Shown here: positions 1 to 7,556 of the stretch, piece after piece
How positions within the stretch are numbered: the first letter of the stretch is position 1
Layout of the letters: every line of letters begins with the position of its first letter
Assembly: GCA_002825515.1 (NCBI GenBank)
Contig: PJET01000004.1
Coordinates: 1 to 64,000, forward strand
DNA from: Candidatus Thorarchaeota archaeon MP11T_1
Lineage (GTDB): Archaea; Asgardarchaeota; Thorarchaeia; Thorarchaeales; Thorarchaeaceae
Direction of reading: 5' to 3'
DNA: 64,000 nucleotides
Notes under the pieces: model-generated
Databases searched by the model: none
What the model was told of the DNA's origin: nothing
The model's input: only the letters and a program-made list of their open reading frames with translations
Made by a program: the position numbers and the translations under genes

Positions 1-371
1 ATTGAATTCTTACCCCTTTCCGTGTAACTCACTATACACTGCCCCAACAAATCTGGAACGATAGGATTGATTTCTTCTTGAGGCTGTGAGTGTCTTAGAG
101 TCCGATCACTATCTTTTACCATCCAATCACACTCATAGTACAATAGGTGTCTTCAGTGTTTTAATTCCTTCGAAGACTGTTTGTTCATATTAGTGAGTTC
201 TGCAGTCCCATCAGTTCCCTCACAAATCAAACCAACCCCCCAGATATTGAAGGAATGCACTTCCAGAGTACTACTCTAACGTGGATTCTATTCTCTCAAT
301 CCCGTAAGATGAGAAGGTTTTGTGCTCCTACGAATTCAACCATATTTTCAATATTGAAGTATTCCGAAACC
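1..371. other. Intergenic stretch with no recognisable gene
   Basis: I find no ORF with recognisable coding character and no RNA gene in this stretch. It is AT-rich with stops in all frames. The only element I would assign is the tRNA-Lys promoter at its right end. It may hold the decayed end of a gene that lies outside the window. Confidence 0.5.
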
Positions 372-379
372 TCTATAAC
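372..379 (+). promoter_or_regulatory. TATA box of tRNA-Lys
   Basis: A TCTATAAC element sits 27-34 nt upstream of the first base of the tRNA. This is the normal spacing for an archaeal TATA box driving a tRNA gene. No clear BRE purine pair was scored. Confidence 0.45.
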
Positions 380-405
380 CTGAAATGGAGCAGATGGCGG
401 TTCGT

Positions 406-508
406 GGGCCAGTGGCTAAGCCAGGTATAGCGACAGTACACTCAGAACTCCTCTGGTGTGTTGAAGCTCTTAACTTGTTGGTCGGGGGTTCAAATCCCCC
501 CTGGCCCG
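406..508 (+). tRNA. trnK: tRNA-Lys (CUU), intron-containing
   Basis: Acceptor arms GGGCCAG (406-412) and CTGGCCC (501-507) pair fully, the discriminator is G508 and CCA is encoded at 509-511. The D arm is GCTA/TAGC (415-418, 428-431). The T arm is GGGGG-TTCAAAT-CCCCC (484-500). The anticodon loop CTCTTAA (467-473) carries CUU. Its stem only forms if 29 nt (436-464) are removed, joining ACA to AG so that ACAAG pairs with CTTGT. The mature length is 74 nt. A methyltransferase gene on the other strand ends 8 nt past the CCA, and decayed copies of this 3' end recur downstream to 5324. Confidence 0.93.
436..464 (+). other. Intron in the anticodon stem of tRNA-Lys (position 29/30)
   Basis: Removing these 29 nt restores a perfect five-pair anticodon stem; leaving them in destroys it. 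The boundary is ambiguous by one base because position 435 and position 464 are both A. The insert folds on itself: 437-441 pairs with 456-460 and 443-446 with 452-455, with T442 bulged and a 5-nt loop. I could not draw a textbook bulge-helix-bulge motif, only a relaxed one with three pairs. Non-canonical tRNA introns of this kind are known in several archaeal lineages. Confidence 0.75.
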
Positions 509-519
509 CCATCTTGATT

Positions 520-1266
520 TTACGGATTTCTGAAGATGTATATTCCCCAGCTGATAGTATCTCTACCCCATTTTAGGTAGATATCTTTTGCAGTCTTTGT
601 TTTCTCGAGAAGCTCCTGATTATCAGGATCATCCGTATGCGACTGAACATGATTGTCAACAGCCCACCACTGAAGAGTTTCATAATGATCCCAATCATCT
701 TTGTTAGACACAAGTGTATAGAGGCATGTGAGTCCCATTTCTTCACCTTGATACACATTATCTTCATGCGGTCGAAAAGAATTACGAGTCATTTTGGTCA
801 CCTCAAGATATTCAGTATCAGGCTCTTGTAACCAAAAAGGTTCACCAACAATCACAAGACCTCCCGATTTTGTCATCTGCTTGAGTGCTTTCAATGTTCC
901 AGCATGACCTTCAAAGACCCAGCTTGCTCCCAAACACATTACAACATCAAATAGTTCTCCAGATTCAGGTCGATACTTAGCACCATCCAATTCAATGAAG
1001 GTTAAATCGGATTCAGGAACTCTCTCGAGATGTTTCTTCTTACAATCATTGATACAAAATGGAGATAGATCAACTCCCACCCCTGAAATTCCATATTTCT
1101 CTGCTAGTCTGACTAAGACCTCTCCCTTTCCACATGCGATATCAACAATTCGAGTATCTTTTGGTAGGTTGAGAAGTTGACAGAACCGTTCGAATTTCTC
1201 TTCACGCATTGGATTACAGAGTACATGATGCTTGTGTGTAATGTCATAATACTTCCATGTGTCCAT
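520..1266 (-). CDS. Class I SAM-dependent methyltransferase, substrate unknown
   Basis: A 248-residue protein. SAM motif I (IVDIACGKGEVL) lies at about residues 40-51, followed by an acidic residue at the end of strand 2 (GVGVDLSP) and a motif IV-like stretch around FDVVMCLGA. The C-terminal third is rich in Trp and acidic residues and gives no hint of substrate. It resembles small-molecule methyltransferases rather than tRNA or rRNA enzymes (inference). It starts at ATG 1264-1266 with a purine-rich AAGGA about 10 nt upstream. The gene occupies the whole interval between the tRNA-Lys CCA and a decayed tRNA 3' half at 1292-1347, with its stop abutting the intact tRNA. Confidence 0.8.
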   Translation of the reverse strand: MDTWKYYDITHKHHVLCNPMREEKFERFCQLLNLPKDTRIVDIACGKGEVLVRLAEKYGISGVGVDLSPFCINDCKKKHLERVPESDLTFIELDGAKYRPESGELFDVVMCLGASWVFEGHAGTLKALKQMTKSGGLVIVGEPFWLQEPDTEYLEVTKMTRNSFRPHEDNVYQGEEMGLTCLYTLVSNKDDWDHYETLQWWAVDNHVQSHTDDPDNQELLEKTKTAKDIYLKWGRDTISWGIYIFRNP

Positions 1267-1291
1267 TTACATCAATTCCTTACCTGTTGAC

Positions 1292-1347
1292 TTGAAGACA
1301 CTCTTGGAAATAAATATTCGAGGGTTCAAATCCCCCTTGACTCGCCA
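1292..1347 (+). repeat. Decayed tRNA-Lys 3' half, copy 1
   Basis: The sequence runs TTGAAG, CTCTT, then an intact T-loop core GGGTTCAAATCCCCC and an acceptor-like TTGACTCG followed by CCA at 1345-1347. The same order and nearly the same spacing occur at 461-511 in tRNA-Lys (51 nt there, 56 nt here). The acceptor has no partner upstream, so this is not a functional tRNA. The NosD-like gene on the opposite strand ends 3 nt beyond the CCA. Confidence 0.75.
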
Positions 1348-1350
1348 CAT

Positions 1351-3726
1351 TTACTTCTTTCGAATAACTACAAACAAGACAATTGCAATCACACCTACAA
1401 CTCCAACTGTGAATATGATGATAACTATCAGAGTGTCTGGAGGAGGAAGAGGAGGTCCTGTGGTTGTATCTGGAGTTGTAGTGTCGGTTGTAGTTGTCGG
1501 AAAAGTGGTCGTCGTTGTAGTTGTAACAGTTTCTTCGACCACTGTGATAATGACAGTGTCTACTAGATCATATCCCGAAGCATCGGTTACAACTAAAGTC
1601 AGATTGTAACTACCAACTGATAGACCATTGATTGACTTTGATATATGGTCTAGAGAAGAGTTCAACGAATTTTGAACAATAATTACTCCTTCCCACAATA
1701 AAGTGTATGATTCGGGATTTGGTAGCCTTACATCCCATGAGAGCGCAGGAACAAGTGAACCAACCACGTATTGAACATCACTCTGCCAAGTAAGAAAGCC
1801 TAACGGATAGTTATCCACACCCATTCCCCCAACAGAATAGACACCTTCACCAGAATAGTCTGACCAGATATTACCACTATCTACACCATCATCCCAATCA
1901 TTCCATATCCCGCTATCAGCAGCATTGCCTGCATCATTAAAGCCAATCATGTTGTTATAAATCTCAGAAAAGAGAGTATAGGATCCGAGATTCAGTCCAT
2001 AGTCAGCATTTCCATAGATTCTGTTATCGAGAATTCTTACACCTGATGTAAAGTCCAAGTGAAGTCCGTCTGACGAACTCCCAAAAATCGTGTTGTTGAA
2101 AATCTCCAGATAGTTGACAACAAAAAGTTCGAGAGGCTCAGTATTATCATAGATGATGTTGTTCCTAACCACTCCGTAGCTTGTGTTAACTATGTAGATA
2201 GGATATCCCAGATTCTCATGTATTTGATTGAAATCAAAAATGTAGTTATCAGAGCTAAATATCCAAATACCAAGCCCATTTCTCAGAATTTCGCTCTCAG
2301 TCATAGTTGTGTTGTCAGATGTGTCAATATAGAGCCCTCCAGTGTATGAATCTTTAATGGTCACATTTGTTATGGTGCAATTAAGTGAGTGTGAAATTTC
2401 CATTCCTAAATCGTAGTTATCCACCAATAGAACGTCTTCTATACTACAATTAAAGCACGAATGAACCGCCATGCCAACAGTCACTGAGTCGAATGTTCCA
2501 TTTGCCACGGAAAGACAATCAGAATTTACCAACACAAGCTGTCCGTATTCTTCCCCGTTGATGGTCAAATCGTCTTGATTGAGATAGTATCCGAACGGTT
2601 TTCCATTGACCTTGTTTCCTGTTTCAGAAATAGTCCAGTACTTGGTATCAGCTCCATTGAATATTATACCACATTCGATGAGAGTATTGTTTCTCAGTGT
2701 GGTATTCTCTGACTCGAACAAACTGATACCATACAGGTTCTCACTGATTTCCATATCACTGATTGTGCAATTTGAACACGATAGAAGACTAGGTCCAACT
2801 GATACATTGAAGAACACTCCTGAGTCGAGACTCACATTGAAGCAGTCGATTAAGAACAGCTGCCCAAATTGATTTCCATCAATCTCGGTGTTGTTTGTCC
2901 TTAAGAAATATCCAAGAGGTTTGCCATTTACTACATTCTCGGAAAAGTTGTGTATCCAGTAATCTTTGGATCCTACGATTTCGAAACCTCCATTTTGGAG
3001 TGTATTGTTGACGAATGTGCAATTTGCAGTCGATCTGATGTAGAGCCCGAAAAAGCCACTATCAATTATCTCGTTATCAGCGACTGTGACATTCTCAGAA
3101 TCTTGAAATCTGATCCCCATCTCTCCGCAATTGCGAATATAGTTACTCTCGACAATTGAGTATTTCAGATAGGCTAGATGGAAACCGTAGCCTTCACAAT
3201 TAATGACTCTATTCTCACTCAAAGTGCAATTGTAGCTTGACATAGCTTGAGCGATTCCATAATAGCCACAATCAGATAATGTGTTATTTGCGATGGTGCA
3301 ATCATTAGTGCCAATTAACGCGATTCCAATATAACCGTTAGATATGCTACAATTCTCGATAGCGCCGTTATTCACATGCGAAAGCCTGATACTATTTGTT
3401 TTCACTGCACCGGTTTGCGACAGAACACAGTTTCTAATGACGAAATGGACATTGGTGTTGAAGATGATTATACATGTGCCAGCGGTGACTATTTCTAGTC
3501 CTTCGATGATATATGGGGACTGTTGAGTTCCATCTCCTGGCCATCCCTGTGCGACGAAAGCGGCATTTCCTGATATTTCTATAGGACCATGAGGTACGAG
3601 TGATGATGGACTGGTTGAGGTATTTGGAAGCGTAGTCAAGTACACAGGCATAGAAATGACACTCGCGCTAACAACAAACATGCCCACTAGGAAAACCAAC
3701 AACTGCAAAACATTGATTCTTCTCAC
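1351..3726 (-). CDS. Surface-anchored right-handed parallel beta-helix (NosD-like) protein
   Basis: A 791-residue protein with a hydrophobic signal segment at about residues 7-28. A long ectodomain carries many beta-helix coils of the type N-N-x-I/L with recurrent NCTI/NNTL motifs (about 70-610), as in NosD/periplasmic copper-binding and carbohydrate-binding beta-helix families. An Ig/PKD-like segment follows (about 640-715), then a Thr-rich stalk, a transmembrane helix (about 760-785) and an RKK tail. It is therefore exported and membrane-anchored, probably glycosylated given its many NxS/T sites. The start is GTG at 3724-3726. Its stop sits 3 nt from a tRNA-Lys fragment. Substrate cannot be told from sequence. 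Confidence 0.85.
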   Translation of the reverse strand: MRRINVLQLLVFLVGMFVVSASVISMPVYLTTLPNTSTSPSSLVPHGPIEISGNAAFVAQGWPGDGTQQSPYIIEGLEIVTAGTCIIIFNTNVHFVIRNCVLSQTGAVKTNSIRLSHVNNGAIENCSISNGYIGIALIGTNDCTIANNTLSDCGYYGIAQAMSSYNCTLSENRVINCEGYGFHLAYLKYSIVESNYIRNCGEMGIRFQDSENVTVADNEIIDSGFFGLYIRSTANCTFVNNTLQNGGFEIVGSKDYWIHNFSENVVNGKPLGYFLRTNNTEIDGNQFGQLFLIDCFNVSLDSGVFFNVSVGPSLLSCSNCTISDMEISENLYGISLFESENTTLRNNTLIECGIIFNGADTKYWTISETGNKVNGKPFGYYLNQDDLTINGEEYGQLVLVNSDCLSVANGTFDSVTVGMAVHSCFNCSIEDVLLVDNYDLGMEISHSLNCTITNVTIKDSYTGGLYIDTSDNTTMTESEILRNGLGIWIFSSDNYIFDFNQIHENLGYPIYIVNTSYGVVRNNIIYDNTEPLELFVVNYLEIFNNTIFGSSSDGLHLDFTSGVRILDNRIYGNADYGLNLGSYTLFSEIYNNMIGFNDAGNAADSGIWNDWDDGVDSGNIWSDYSGEGVYSVGGMGVDNYPLGFLTWQSDVQYVVGSLVPALSWDVRLPNPESYTLLWEGVIIVQNSLNSSLDHISKSINGLSVGSYNLTLVVTDASGYDLVDTVIITVVEETVTTTTTTTFPTTTTDTTTPDTTTGPPLPPPDTLIVIIIFTVGVVGVIAIVLFVVIRKK

Positions 3727-3819
3727 GAATCTCCCCAGTACACATTTACATGTCTGCTATATAAACCAAAGCAATGAATTTTTCCACATATGGACACTAT
3801 AGTAGGCTAGAGAATAGTT

Positions 3820-3831
3820 TCTAGCTCGCCA
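3820..3831 (+). repeat. Decayed tRNA-Lys 3' end, copy 2
   Basis: TCTAGCTCGCCA matches the tRNA-Lys acceptor end CCTGGCCCGCCA at 9 of 12 positions and is followed by AT, as in the other copies. Upstream similarity is lost. Taken alone this would be weak. It is called because it has the same place in the pattern: CCA end, 9 nt, then the stop of an opposite-strand gene at 3841. Confidence 0.5.
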
Positions 3832-3840
3832 TATCACAAA

Positions 3841-4173
3841 TTAGTCAGACTCTTTCTTGAATGCAAGTTGTATTGCTTCAGCAAGTTTCCCTTGAGGGTA
3901 CCAGAAACCGGGAACAAAGACTTCACAGGTTCCACGTTCAGAGTCAATCAACATGCTAATTTGGAAAGAATAGTTTATAGCCGCTGTTACTTCCCATTCA
4001 ACCACAACTAGGTATTTTGTGTGAATTGTGCGAACCTCCTTCGATACCTGAACTAGGCTGCTTGGCCAATACCTTCTTCCTCTAGTCTTCTTCCAATATT
4101 TTGGCACCTCGGAGAGATAACTATCAATCTTGTCAAAATCGATGTCAGAGATTGTAAATGATATCATTTTCAT
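3841..4173 (-). CDS. Small soluble protein of unknown function
   Basis: A 110-residue protein with no family I recognise. It is a mixed alpha/beta sequence with several Trp and Tyr residues and no signal or membrane segment. A central stretch of alternating hydrophobic residues (about 53-78) suggests a beta sheet. Start ATG at 4171-4173. It lies alone between two decayed tRNA-Lys 3' ends and therefore looks like single-gene cargo. Confidence 0.6.
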   Translation of the reverse strand: MKMISFTISDIDFDKIDSYLSEVPKYWKKTRGRRYWPSSLVQVSKEVRTIHTKYLVVVEWEVTAAINYSFQISMLIDSERGTCEVFVPGFWYPQGKLAEAIQLAFKKESD

Positions 4174-4218
4174 CCTAATTCAAATTGAAACGAGTTAAGG
4201 TTTGGTCATGTTGGAAAA

Positions 4219-4252
4219 TGGGATTCTAATCCATATCGCACCTAGTCCGCCA
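4219..4252 (+). repeat. Decayed tRNA-Lys 3' end, copy 3
   Basis: GGGATTCTAATCC resembles a T-arm (GG-TTCAAAT-CC type), and 4241-4252 reads CCTAGTCCGCCA, matching CCTGGCCCGCCA at 10 of 12 positions, followed by ATATTTTT. The spacing between the T-arm-like and acceptor-like parts is longer than in a real tRNA, consistent with decay. Confidence 0.55.
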
Positions 4253-4317
4253 TATTTTTCAATAGAAATATCTGCGAAATAGGTGAAGAGCTATCATTCT
4301 CGAGGAAGAGAGTCTAG

Positions 4318-4797
4318 ATGGATCAAGAAGAAACGATTCAATTCTTCAGGACTGACCATCAGAAACTGAAAGATGTAGTATCGAAACTAACTGAATTTCA
4401 CATGAATACTGACAAAATCCAAGGAAGTTGGACTGTAAAAGATATTCTTGCACACATCTCAGCATGGAATTGGGAGATTATTACGCAGGCTAAGCTTGTT
4501 CTATCCGGAAAAAAACCATGGTACACATACAAAACAGAGGCAGAGTTCAATAAAGAGGCTGTGAAGATTCGTGAATCCTGGTCCGTTGATAAAGTGATCT
4601 CGGAGTGGTATGAATCGTTTGATGTTCTAATATCAAAACTCAAGAGTTTCTCAGAAGAAGAATGGAATTTCGAACTTGATGATGAATGGCCTGAAGGAGG
4701 TAAGGTTAGCGTCTCTTCAATCTTCGGTTACCGATACCATGGTGAAGGGCACGAAGGTGGACATGCAAGAATAATCCGAAACTATTTCGAGCTATGA
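4318..4797 (+). CDS. ClbS/DfsB (DinB-like) four-helix bundle protein
   Basis: A 159-residue protein that reads as a helical bundle. The N-terminal IQFFRTDHQKLKDVV, the WTVKDILAHISAWNWE motif (about 40-55) and the C-terminal GHEGGHARI fit the ClbS/DfsB (DUF1706) branch of the DinB superfamily. The family includes ClbS, which hydrolyses the genotoxin colibactin, but most members have no known substrate. His residues in helix 2 and near the C-terminus are the usual metal-binding positions of the fold. It is the only plus-strand gene in the tRNA-Lys insert array. Confidence 0.75.
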   Translation: MDQEETIQFFRTDHQKLKDVVSKLTEFHMNTDKIQGSWTVKDILAHISAWNWEIITQAKLVLSGKKPWYTYKTEAEFNKEAVKIRESWSVDKVISEWYESFDVLISKLKSFSEEEWNFELDDEWPEGGKVSVSSIFGYRYHGEGHEGGHARIIRNYFEL

Positions 4798-4972
4798 GAG
4801 GTTCATTTCATCACCAATTTTCGAATTTCTCTTGGACGCTATCTTCTCCTAATTGTTCGCTAGTAAGCAGTGTAACTCATAGACTAGTATAGTAGAATTT
4901 CGTAGTATCCTCCAATAAAGAAGCAGGGGCATCCCAAAGACGCCCCCAATCAATATTTTGCTGGACTGTAAT

Positions 4973-5200
4973 CTAGTCAGCATGACGCATTGTGGTGTAG
5001 GCATCGATGATTCGCCACAAGCCATGCACGACCACGAACGCTAACACACTCCATGTTATCATATTCGCATATGCGCTTTCACCGATTAACGAACCACCAA
5101 GTTCATAGATATATGGTACAAATGCAAAAATTATCACAATTTCCAAAATACCCATAATCAGCTGACCTACAAAGCGTGGCTTCGCTATTCCTTTCTTCAT
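4973..5200 (-). CDS. Small two-helix membrane protein
   Basis: A 75-residue protein with two predicted transmembrane helices (about 12-33 and 45-63) and a charged N-terminus, with no recognisable family. It shares the last tRNA-Lys insert with the DinB-like gene, convergent with it across a 175-nt spacer in which I see nothing else. Composition looks coding and the start ATG is at 5198-5200. Confidence 0.55.
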   Translation of the reverse strand: MKKGIAKPRFVGQLIMGILEIVIIFAFVPYIYELGGSLIGESAYANMITWSVLAFVVVHGLWRIIDAYTTMRHAD

Positions 5201-5300
5201 TTTTCAGAAACTCTCCCAAAGTTTGTGCACTCATTTCGCAATGCGTATTTAACTCATTCTTCGAATTTACATTCATCCAATATGTTACTGAAAGCATTTC

Positions 5301-5324
5301 ATGCAAATTCCTCTTAGCCCGCCA
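5301..5324 (+). repeat. Decayed tRNA-Lys 3' end, copy 4
   Basis: The run ATGCAAATTCCTCTTAGCCC plus GCCA followed by TCTTATTTT matches the tRNA-Lys end at 491-520 (CAAAT, CC, C, T, GCCCGCCATCTT, TTTT), including about ten bases beyond the CCA. The T-stem 5' strand is gone, so no tRNA can form. The FMN oxidoreductase on the opposite strand ends 2 nt after the CCA. Confidence 0.7.
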
Positions 5325-5326
5325 TC

Positions 5327-6301
5327 TTATTTTGATATTTTGGCCAGTTTTGAGATTACTTCTTCAGCTTCTATCATTATTCTATCTAGTAATTCCTGAA
5401 TGGTGGGGATGTCCCTGACCAAGCCTACACCTTGACCACAAGCTACAACCCCATGGTCGATATCCCCATCCCTGTACATCTCCTCTGATCTATCACCAGA
5501 TACAACCTGAATGAGTTGGAAAAGGGGTGCTCCCTGTGCCTCTAGTTCAAGGCATTTCTGAATCGCCTTATTATTCCAGAATCTGTGTGTGTTACCGACA
5601 GAACGCAAAGCCAGAGTCGTATCAGTTTCCGCCGCCTCGACGAAAGCTTGTTTGAGATTGTCATGTATGGGACATTCTTTTGTTGCCATCAGTCTTGTGC
5701 CCATGATTACTCCTTCAGCACCCAACGCCAAAATCGCGGCAACTCCTCTGCCATCTGTTACTCCGCCACCGGCAATTACAGGAACATTTAGAGCATCAAC
5801 GACAGATGGAGTCATTACCATCGTTCCGATATCTAAAACTCCAGTAGCTCCGCCGTTCTCGTATCCCACAACCGTTACTATGTCAGCACCAAGGGATGCT
5901 CCTTTTTTCGCATATCTTACCCCAGCACATTTGTGAATCCAGATAGCACCGCCACTCTTGAATTTAGGGACTAGGCCCTCTGGAGCTTTGTGACCGCTCG
6001 TTTCAATGATTTTCACATCCTCAGCTAATGTAGCATCCACATAATCCTCTAGCTTGTCCTGAGGCATCAATGCGGGGAACAAATTGATGTTTACTGCAAA
6101 TGGTTGCTTTGTAAGAGATTGTGTCTTTTTGATTGCATCTCGCAAATCATCAGGAGACTTGTAATTTGCACTGGCTAGTACAGCACAGGCACCAGCATTA
6201 CTGGCTGCTGCCACGAATTCGGGATTGGAAATCCTCGCCATGGTTCCTGCTATGATCGGATACTTACATCCCAACATTTCAGTTACTTTCGTCTTTATCA
6301 T
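5327..6301 (-). CDS. FMN-dependent nitronate monooxygenase / enoyl reductase-like oxidoreductase
   Basis: A TIM-barrel flavoprotein of about 324 residues in the 2-nitropropane dioxygenase/FabK family. The N-terminal YPIIAGTMARISNPEF and GACAVLASA are the usual opening. The phosphate-binding part includes VPVIAGGGVTDGRG and GAEGVIMGTR. The segment that is GxEAGGH in characterised nitronate monooxygenases reads GYENGGATG here, so the usual catalytic His is absent and the true substrate is open. I prefer ATG 6299-6301 over an upstream start because a GGTGA lies six bases before it. The stop abuts the last tRNA-Lys fragment. Confidence 0.8.
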   Translation of the reverse strand: MIKTKVTEMLGCKYPIIAGTMARISNPEFVAAASNAGACAVLASANYKSPDDLRDAIKKTQSLTKQPFAVNINLFPALMPQDKLEDYVDATLAEDVKIIETSGHKAPEGLVPKFKSGGAIWIHKCAGVRYAKKGASLGADIVTVVGYENGGATGVLDIGTMVMTPSVVDALNVPVIAGGGVTDGRGVAAILALGAEGVIMGTRLMATKECPIHDNLKQAFVEAAETDTTLALRSVGNTHRFWNNKAIQKCLELEAQGAPLFQLIQVVSGDRSEEMYRDGDIDHGVVACGQGVGLVRDIPTIQELLDRIMIEAEEVISKLAKISK

Positions 6302-6392
6302 TTGGCTCACCCACACATCTTTTGACCATTGACTAGATTCTTACAGATAAATCTCATCATTAGCTCCTAACCCGTACTTCACATTTGCTACT

Positions 6393-6920
6393 CTAATCAT
6401 CTGATAACAAGATTCCCATTACAAGCATATTGTGATATTTTCCATCTGCTCCATAATACGCATCTCTTTTTGTACCCTCAATCTCAAAACCGAGTTTCTT
6501 GTATAATCGTACAGCAGCATCATTGTCCTCAACTACTTCAAGACCCATCCTATGCAGTCCTTTTCTCTTAGCGAGAACAAGAAGATTTTCTGTCATTACT
6601 GTTCCCAATCCGACCCCATGGAAATCTTGATGGATGTATAACATCATATCTCCAATTCCTCTCTCTCTTGGGCGTGTGAATTGGTGTATTGCCGCGATTC
6701 CTACTATTTTATTTTCAAAGATTGCCACAATTGATAAACCGCTCTTGGTCCCACTCATCCAACGATCAATTTTCGCTTCATCATACGGAGGATTACTCCA
6801 CAGAAGCGCATCTGTTGATAAGCTAGTTACCATACTCAGTAATTGTTCCTTATCATCAGGCATAAGCAAGCGGAGTATTACTTCTCTCTCATTTTTTATT
6901 ATGATACTCCGCTTTTTCAT
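6393..6920 (-). CDS. GNAT family N-acetyltransferase (RimI/RimJ-like)
   Basis: A 175-residue GNAT protein. The acetyl-CoA binding motif A is seen as HQDFHGVGLGTVMTENL (about 103-119), followed by GLHRMGLEVVEDNDAAVRLYKKLGFEIEG, the typical motif B with the N-x-x-A-V-R-LY signature. This form is close to ribosomal-protein or amine acetyltransferases, but the substrate cannot be assigned. It stands alone on the minus strand. Confidence 0.8.
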   Translation of the reverse strand: MKKRSIIIKNEREVILRLLMPDDKEQLLSMVTSLSTDALLWSNPPYDEAKIDRWMSGTKSGLSIVAIFENKIVGIAAIHQFTRPRERGIGDMMLYIHQDFHGVGLGTVMTENLLVLAKRKGLHRMGLEVVEDNDAAVRLYKKLGFEIEGTKRDAYYGADGKYHNMLVMGILLSDD

Positions 6921-7047
6921 GCTCTTTCATGTTTTTATGGTTTAATTTGGATGTTTTGCTTCAAATTTTGCCTGGTTTGATTTCACATCTCTCTTGATTT
7001 GGTACTCAAGCAAATACCTATAGGTCCCACTCCTTTGTTGATGGTTC

Positions 7048-7521
7048 ATGAGTCTTTCAGTCAAAAAGGGTCTTAGCTTTGGTCTTACATCTGGAGTTAT
7101 CACAACTCTAGGGATGATAGTCGGTGTGAATGCAAGCACTAGCTCCCGTTTGGCAGTTATAGCGGCTATTGTAGCGATTGCTATTGCTGATGCTTTCTCT
7201 GATGCTGTCGCAATGCATGTTTCCGAAGAATCCGAAGGCGCTCATGCAAGAAAAGACATTTGGGATGCGACCTTAGCCACTTTCTTGACTAAGTTCATAT
7301 TTGCCTTGACTTTTGTTATTCCAATTTGGTTCTTACCACTTGATATTGCAGTCATAGCAGATGTCATCTGGGGTATTTTGATTATGACTTTGTTCAACAT
7401 CTTTCTAGCTCGTTCGCAAAATGAAAAGGTGTTACGCGTTGTCCTTGAACATCTAACAATTGCTATCACTGTTGTTCTAATAACATACGTCGTGGGATCA
7501 TTTCTCTCCACAGCTGTCTAA
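7048..7521 (+). CDS. VIT1/CCC1-like membrane transporter, short form
   Basis: A 157-residue integral membrane protein with about four to five helices. GLTSGVITTLGMIVG at residues 12-26 and IADAFSDAVAMHVSEESE at about 45-62 match the opening helices and the Asp/Met metal-path residues of the vacuolar iron/manganese transporter family. The cytosolic metal-binding domain of plant VIT1 is not present. A TATA-like element at 7012-7022 places the transcription start only a few bases from the ATG, so the mRNA is probably leaderless or nearly so. Divalent metal export or storage is the likely role. Confidence 0.7.
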   Translation: MSLSVKKGLSFGLTSGVITTLGMIVGVNASTSSRLAVIAAIVAIAIADAFSDAVAMHVSEESEGAHARKDIWDATLATFLTKFIFALTFVIPIWFLPLDIAVIADVIWGILIMTLFNIFLARSQNEKVLRVVLEHLTIAITVVLITYVVGSFLSTAV

Positions 7522-7556
7522 GAAATGTAATCCTATCATTATCTCTGAGATTCAAA

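Noticed and set aside
436..464. Textbook bulge-helix-bulge at the tRNA-Lys intron
   Set aside because: Only three of four central pairs form in the best register, so the intron call rests on the restored anticodon stem instead.
406..508. tRNA-Leu (CAG) reading from the CTCAGAA stretch at 441-447
   Set aside because: No stem forms around it, and D-arm, discriminator G and acceptor fit tRNA-Lys; CTCAGAA lies in the intron.
385..576. 63-codon ORF on the plus strand
   Set aside because: It reads straight through the tRNA-Lys gene; the RNA explains the sequence.
1259..1609. Plus-strand ORF rich in Val and Thr
   Set aside because: Antisense shadow of the Thr-rich stalk and membrane anchor of the NosD-like gene.
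6301..6420. A further tRNA-Lys fragment beyond 5330
   Set aside because: CTCCTAACCCGTACTTCACA is superficially similar but lacks GCCA and the T-loop; not counted.
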